64,000 bases of DNA from Maea johnstoni (Eukaryota > Annelida > Polychaeta > Spionida > Magelonidae). This document shows, one piece after another, positions 59,966 to 64,000 of this stretch. A program made the translations under genes and the position numbers. The DNA is taken from contig OZ012685.1 of assembly GCA_963942565.1 (NCBI GenBank), positions 3,200,974 through 3,264,973 of the forward strand, given 5' to 3'. The notes beneath the pieces were generated by a model that saw only the letters and a list, made by a program, of their open reading frames with translations, was not told the DNA's origin and did not search any database. How positions within the stretch are numbered: the first letter of the stretch is position 1; every line of letters begins with the position of its first letter.

Positions 59966-60370
59966 ACCTAACCACCACCATCACCATCATTCTCCCAAAC
60001 ACCATCACCATCACTATCATCATCTGATCATCCTCATCACTATTCTCATCATCATCACCATCATCACCATTATCATCACTATCATCATAATCATCATCTG
60101 ATCATCCTCATCACTATTCTCATCATCATCATAATCATCCTCATTCTCATCATCACCATCATCATCACCCCCATCATCTTCATCATCATCATCACCATCA
60201 TCATTCTCATCATCCTCATCATCATTCTTATCAATATCACTTTTATCAACATGATGATGATGATCATCATCATTATCATCATCATCATCATATTTACCAT
60301 CAACATGATCATCACCATTATAATTGTCATCATCATAATTATCCCCTTAATCATCATTCCTACAACAATC
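59966..60370. repeat. (ATC)n trinucleotide microsatellite
   Basis: About 400 bp of impure ATC/ACC/ATT. Met/Ile-rich and His-rich frames are artefacts. Confidence 0.96.
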
Positions 60371-60379
60371 ATTACCACA

Positions 60380-61205
60380 CTCCTTTTCGAAATATCAATG
60401 TCATCATCATTCTTCCATGGAAGACTGACACATTATGAATAATATTTTCAGTTCATTAATGCCACTGTAACTTATCAACAAGCAATCTTCTCCAGCTCAT
60501 TAAGCTGGTGCTACCAGATGAATTAATTGACCTACTACCTGTCATACATGGGTATCCAAGTATAATTCCTGAAGTGCATGAAATCAATTCTTGAACAATA
60601 CAATAATCAATATTTAATAATGATTGTATAGGATATACATAGATATGAATATAACCAGTAAACCAATTACTTTCAACAGTGGTACCAGCAGTATCAAGAT
60701 TTTGGATTCCTGAAATATTCTAGAGGAGAACGTTCCTGAAATGGAAAGTTATGTAAATTATCTGAAGATATGTGTATGCGGTGTGACAACTTCAAACATA
60801 TCTCGCCAAAATGTGAAATCTTTCAAAACTACTTGAAGATGTACAGCTAAACCTAACAGGAACAACAACTATCAGTCAGTTTCTCTCTAAATGTTGCTTT
60901 GTTATCAAGATATGTTGATATGTGTGAGAACATAAGTAGACTATAGAGATGAACAGAGTAACAACCTCTACTGGAGCTGTGGAGGGACACAGATGTCACA
61001 ACCCAGTCACACTGCTAAAACATTAGCTATCGCGGAATACCACCTGGCAACCTGGAGAATACAATATAACTTCTCACATTGTTAAGATCACAAAATACCC
61101 CTTAACCCCACCTGAGGCCCCTTTGAAGACAGGGATTTTTGTTTTTTATCATGATAAATTACAAAATACCCTAAAATCCCACCTGGAGCTTCTTTGATAT
61201 AAAGA
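60380..61205. other. AT-rich spacer
   Basis: Nothing recognised. Confidence 0.5.
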
Positions 61206-61211
61206 TATCTT

Positions 61212-61310
61212 TCCTATTTAGGAAGTATTTTAAACTCCCAGGAAATGCTGGGATTTTCCTAGGAAAATCCTGGGAACTCCTTAGTATTCCGAGCTTCATT
61301 TGATAAGGCT
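61212..61310. mobile_element. Family B MITE
   Basis: CCCAGGAAATGCTGGGATTT, TTCCTAGGAAAATCCTGGGA and a right end GAGCTTCATTTGATAAGG. Strong self-complementarity. Confidence 0.72.
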
Positions 61311-61314
61311 AAGA

Positions 61315-62210
61315 TGTTGATTTTTCTCCACCATTAACATCTGTATAGTCACTATCTAGCAAATATATGTAGCAGAAAAAGTGTCTTTATGATGAAATTT
61401 CAAATTCTGAATTTGGGCACTATGGCCGTAGATGGGTTAGGAACATAACACATGGCCATGAGACCTGGGCCGTGTGGGATTATGCATGCAAGGGCCAAAT
61501 TAACTCCAGATCCATGGCTAATCACATCAAATCAGAATAAAATCAGAATAAAGATGCCGAGTCTATGTTATCCGATCCATGACCTCTCTCCATCAGCTAT
61601 GCATGCCGACCGCAATATGGAAATGTTCCCCCACACGCCCCATTTTTAGTCCACACTCATCTACAGATTTATAGCTAATTCAAGCTAACAATGAGCAAAG
61701 TGAATGGGTTTGTAAGTTTCAACTGTGTGCCTGTAAGATCAGGTTTGATTTCTATAGATGTTCAGGCCAAACCCACCTGTCCACTTCTGGAAATCTGGGT
61801 CAGTTTGTGGTTAGCAGTCTCTGAGTGTGGTGAACTTGAACATACGGGGAGCTAACGGGGCAATTGGTACATGGGACACTAGTAATCTAAAATAAGATGT
61901 AGAGATTGTGGTTCTTGAGATATGGTACCCCTGGAGAGCCTCGCTACTCTGTGACCCCGAAAACCTACTTGTCTACTGGCAAAACTCATCTGTCTACTTT
62001 ACTAGTGGACATGTAGAGGTCACACATCCACCTGTAGGGTCTATCAATCTTTTGTGCAGAGTGAATGGACTATACTCCTGAACTTGTACTATCGCTCATT
62101 GTTAGCTTGAATTAGCTGTAATAATCAGGCCAAAGAATCACACCAATCAAAATAACAATGAGAGACCATAAGGATATTTACACTCAGATTGAACCTTTGA
62201 ACATTACAGG
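61315..62210. other. Spacer with family A end scrap
   Basis: GGGCACTATGGCCGTAGATG and GGTTAG at 61417-61440 resemble a minus-oriented family A right end. The rest has no gene or repeat. Confidence 0.45.
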
Positions 62211-62216
62211 CAAAAC

Positions 62217-62315
62217 CCCTTACCAGATAGAGCTTGATAATCCTAGGAATTCCTAGGATAATGCTAAGAAAATGACAGTATTCCTCTCAAGTCTAAGTTA
62301 CATCTATTAAGGAAT
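62217..62315. mobile_element. Family B MITE
   Basis: CCTTACCAGATAGAGCTTG, TCCTAGGAATTCCTAGGA palindrome, right end TTACATCTATTAAGG. Confidence 0.65.
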
Positions 62316-62319
62316 TGGT

Positions 62320-63165
62320 ATTCCAATAGTACAATAGTTAAATGCTAAAAATTAAGTGTGTTGATTATCACATAATTATCAACATAGATTCACCTATTGA
62401 AAGGTCAATCAAATCTTACATTGCCATGTTCTTCTCAGGATTTTTATCCTTATTTGCCAAAAACATATAATCTCACATTAGTATCAACAGGTTGTTAATC
62501 ATTATTAGCCAAGATCCTAAAATCTGCAACTCACTTGGTTAGACATACAAATATGAACATACAGTCAAGTACAAACATGAAAACATCTTTCAGTAAAAAT
62601 AAAATAATAAAATGAAATAAAGCGTGTTGACAAAGACTATCGTGTTGACAAAGACTACCACTATCATCACATTTTATACAATCCTGACTTGCACTTATGA
62701 CCTGCAATAAACACAATAAAATGTTTTATTAAACAATGGCCCTAATTGATCAAGTGCTGCGAGGTTTTTGAGGCTTAAGTCTATAACAATAGAAGAAAGA
62801 CAATAGGAGTCTGTGCTGCCACTACCTCTATCTGCCTTCGTCCTTTGACACTTCCTGTAATTATGTCATAAAAACAGGTACTTACACATAAAATCACCTG
62901 ACTATTGGTGCAAAAACCTTATGGGTATTCTCGGTAAACACTTGAACCCATATGGTAGGGTAAGCTTAGTACCTCTTTTATACTTGGGAGTATCCAGTCC
63001 TCCAGTCCAAACAAATAACATTTATTATTTAAAGGTGATAGCCTGGCTAGCCAGAATGACCTACTTGTATCATTAATACTCAGACAGAGATTCAACTGAA
63101 CTATGACCTAAACAACAACCCTTATAATATCTTGATACAATTAAATAGCTTCATAACAAAATAGG
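62320..63165. other. AT-rich spacer
   Basis: CGTGTTGACAAAGACTA is duplicated at 62622 and 62641. Nothing else. Confidence 0.5.
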
Positions 63166-63172
63166 AACTTAA

Positions 63173-64000
63173 GGTGCTTCAGTGGGAGCTTAAAGAGTGT
63201 AATCTGACCTCCATAGAATGTAGCTTATATGTCCGTTATCATGCATTATATCAGAGGGTCCATATAATACATAGGTGCAGGGCACGTAGACACCCAACAT
63301 GCCTGAAAACCATAACATTAAACTTCTGGATAGTGCAAAACAAAAGAAATTATTGATCAAAATAAAGGGAAAATGACAGCATCCAAACCTTTTTATTTGA
63401 CGAGCTAACTATGCATCACTAAGATTTTTGAAGGTAATTTCGGGTTTTTGTGTAACCATACCTTGAGGCATACCACAAAATAAACTAATATTATGCTGCC
63501 ATCTCTATACAATTCATGCCTGAAGTGACCAAGTGTAGTATAATCACTGATTCGGTCGCCATTTGCATTATCTGCACTGTCGTACGACACCCTACATCAC
63601 TCCATACTCGAGTAAACGAATGCCTCACTATTCACTATTGTGGTATGCCTGTGCACAGTGATGTAACATACATCATACGTCAATAAAACTGGAATTTCGA
63701 GTTGTTGTTTATCTTAAATTTCCAAAACAGCACACGTATGTATTGGGTTGGTGCTGCCATCTAGTGTTTCCACTGTCAGTCACTTGCGTCCGTTTTATGC
63801 AACAGTAAACCAAATGTTGTTTGACTATTACACTCCAGGTTATTTGACATTGCGAGTGACCTACTAGTATTTGCTTAGGATGCGCACACAACGGACAATT
63901 TCTCCTGAATCGCCCTTCTCGTATTTGATTTTTAACCACTCCAAATTATTTGATGCAGTAGATTTCAATGTTTAAAAAATTAGAATGATGTTATATGTGA
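63173..64000. mobile_element. Family F DNA transposon, second copy, cut by window edge
   Basis: Starts GGTGCTTCAGTGGGAGCTTA after TTAA (63169-63172) and stays collinear with 36361-37191, in the same orientation, to the last base. Identity is high by eye (9 differences in the 231-nt part compared). Its right end should lie about 300 bp beyond the window. Confidence 0.88.

Overview
This is animal nuclear DNA with no protein-coding gene, rRNA or tRNA that I can support. The longest reading frames (about 210 codons or fewer) lie in minisatellites, microsatellites or low-complexity sequence, and none shows a recognisable domain. Base composition is AT-rich. Long (TA)n, (CA)n, (CT)n, (AAT)n and (ATC)n arrays, tRNA-derived SINE fragments and many small non-autonomous DNA transposons suggest a marine invertebrate (lophotrochozoan or invertebrate deuterostome). 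I cannot name the species. I recognise no LINE, LTR retroelement, Polinton or other capsid-bearing element.

Dispersed elements dominate. Family A is a roughly 230-bp MITE with TTAA at both ends, inner termini CCCATTCATGC / GCATGAATGGG and a central inverted repeat. About 25 copies and fragments run from 6.4 to 61.4 kb, with a cluster at 20.0-22.4 kb. Family B is a roughly 100-bp foldback MITE built on TTCCTAGGAA-type palindromes, with ends CCCTTACCAAATG / CATTTGGTAAGGG. About ten copies are present, and one (15.4-16.0 kb) has expanded internally into thirteen 41-bp tandem units. Family C (about 285 bp, ends GGGATTGGTACC / GGTGCCAATCCC) has four copies. Families D, E and G look hAT-like, and one E copy (55.8-56.1 kb) has an exact 8-bp target-site duplication. 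Family F is a 1.13-kb TTAA-flanked element with one complete copy (36.4-37.5 kb) and a second running off the right edge (63.2 kb onward).

Tandem DNA includes a G-rich ~85-bp minisatellite (1-510), a ~160-bp degenerate array (540-1690), a 29-31-bp minisatellite (41.3-41.9 kb), ~90-bp arrays at 38.2 and 46.2 kb and a ~27-bp array at 58.5 kb.

Between the repeats are about a dozen islands of 250-500 bp, richer in GC and CpG than their surroundings, non-coding and dense in transcription-factor-like motifs: nuclear-receptor DR1 sites, a palindromic GATA/SOX-like site, an AP-1/receptor composite and CTCF-like motifs. This layout would fit a long intron or a gene desert beside a developmental regulator. 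That is inference, because no flanking gene is visible.
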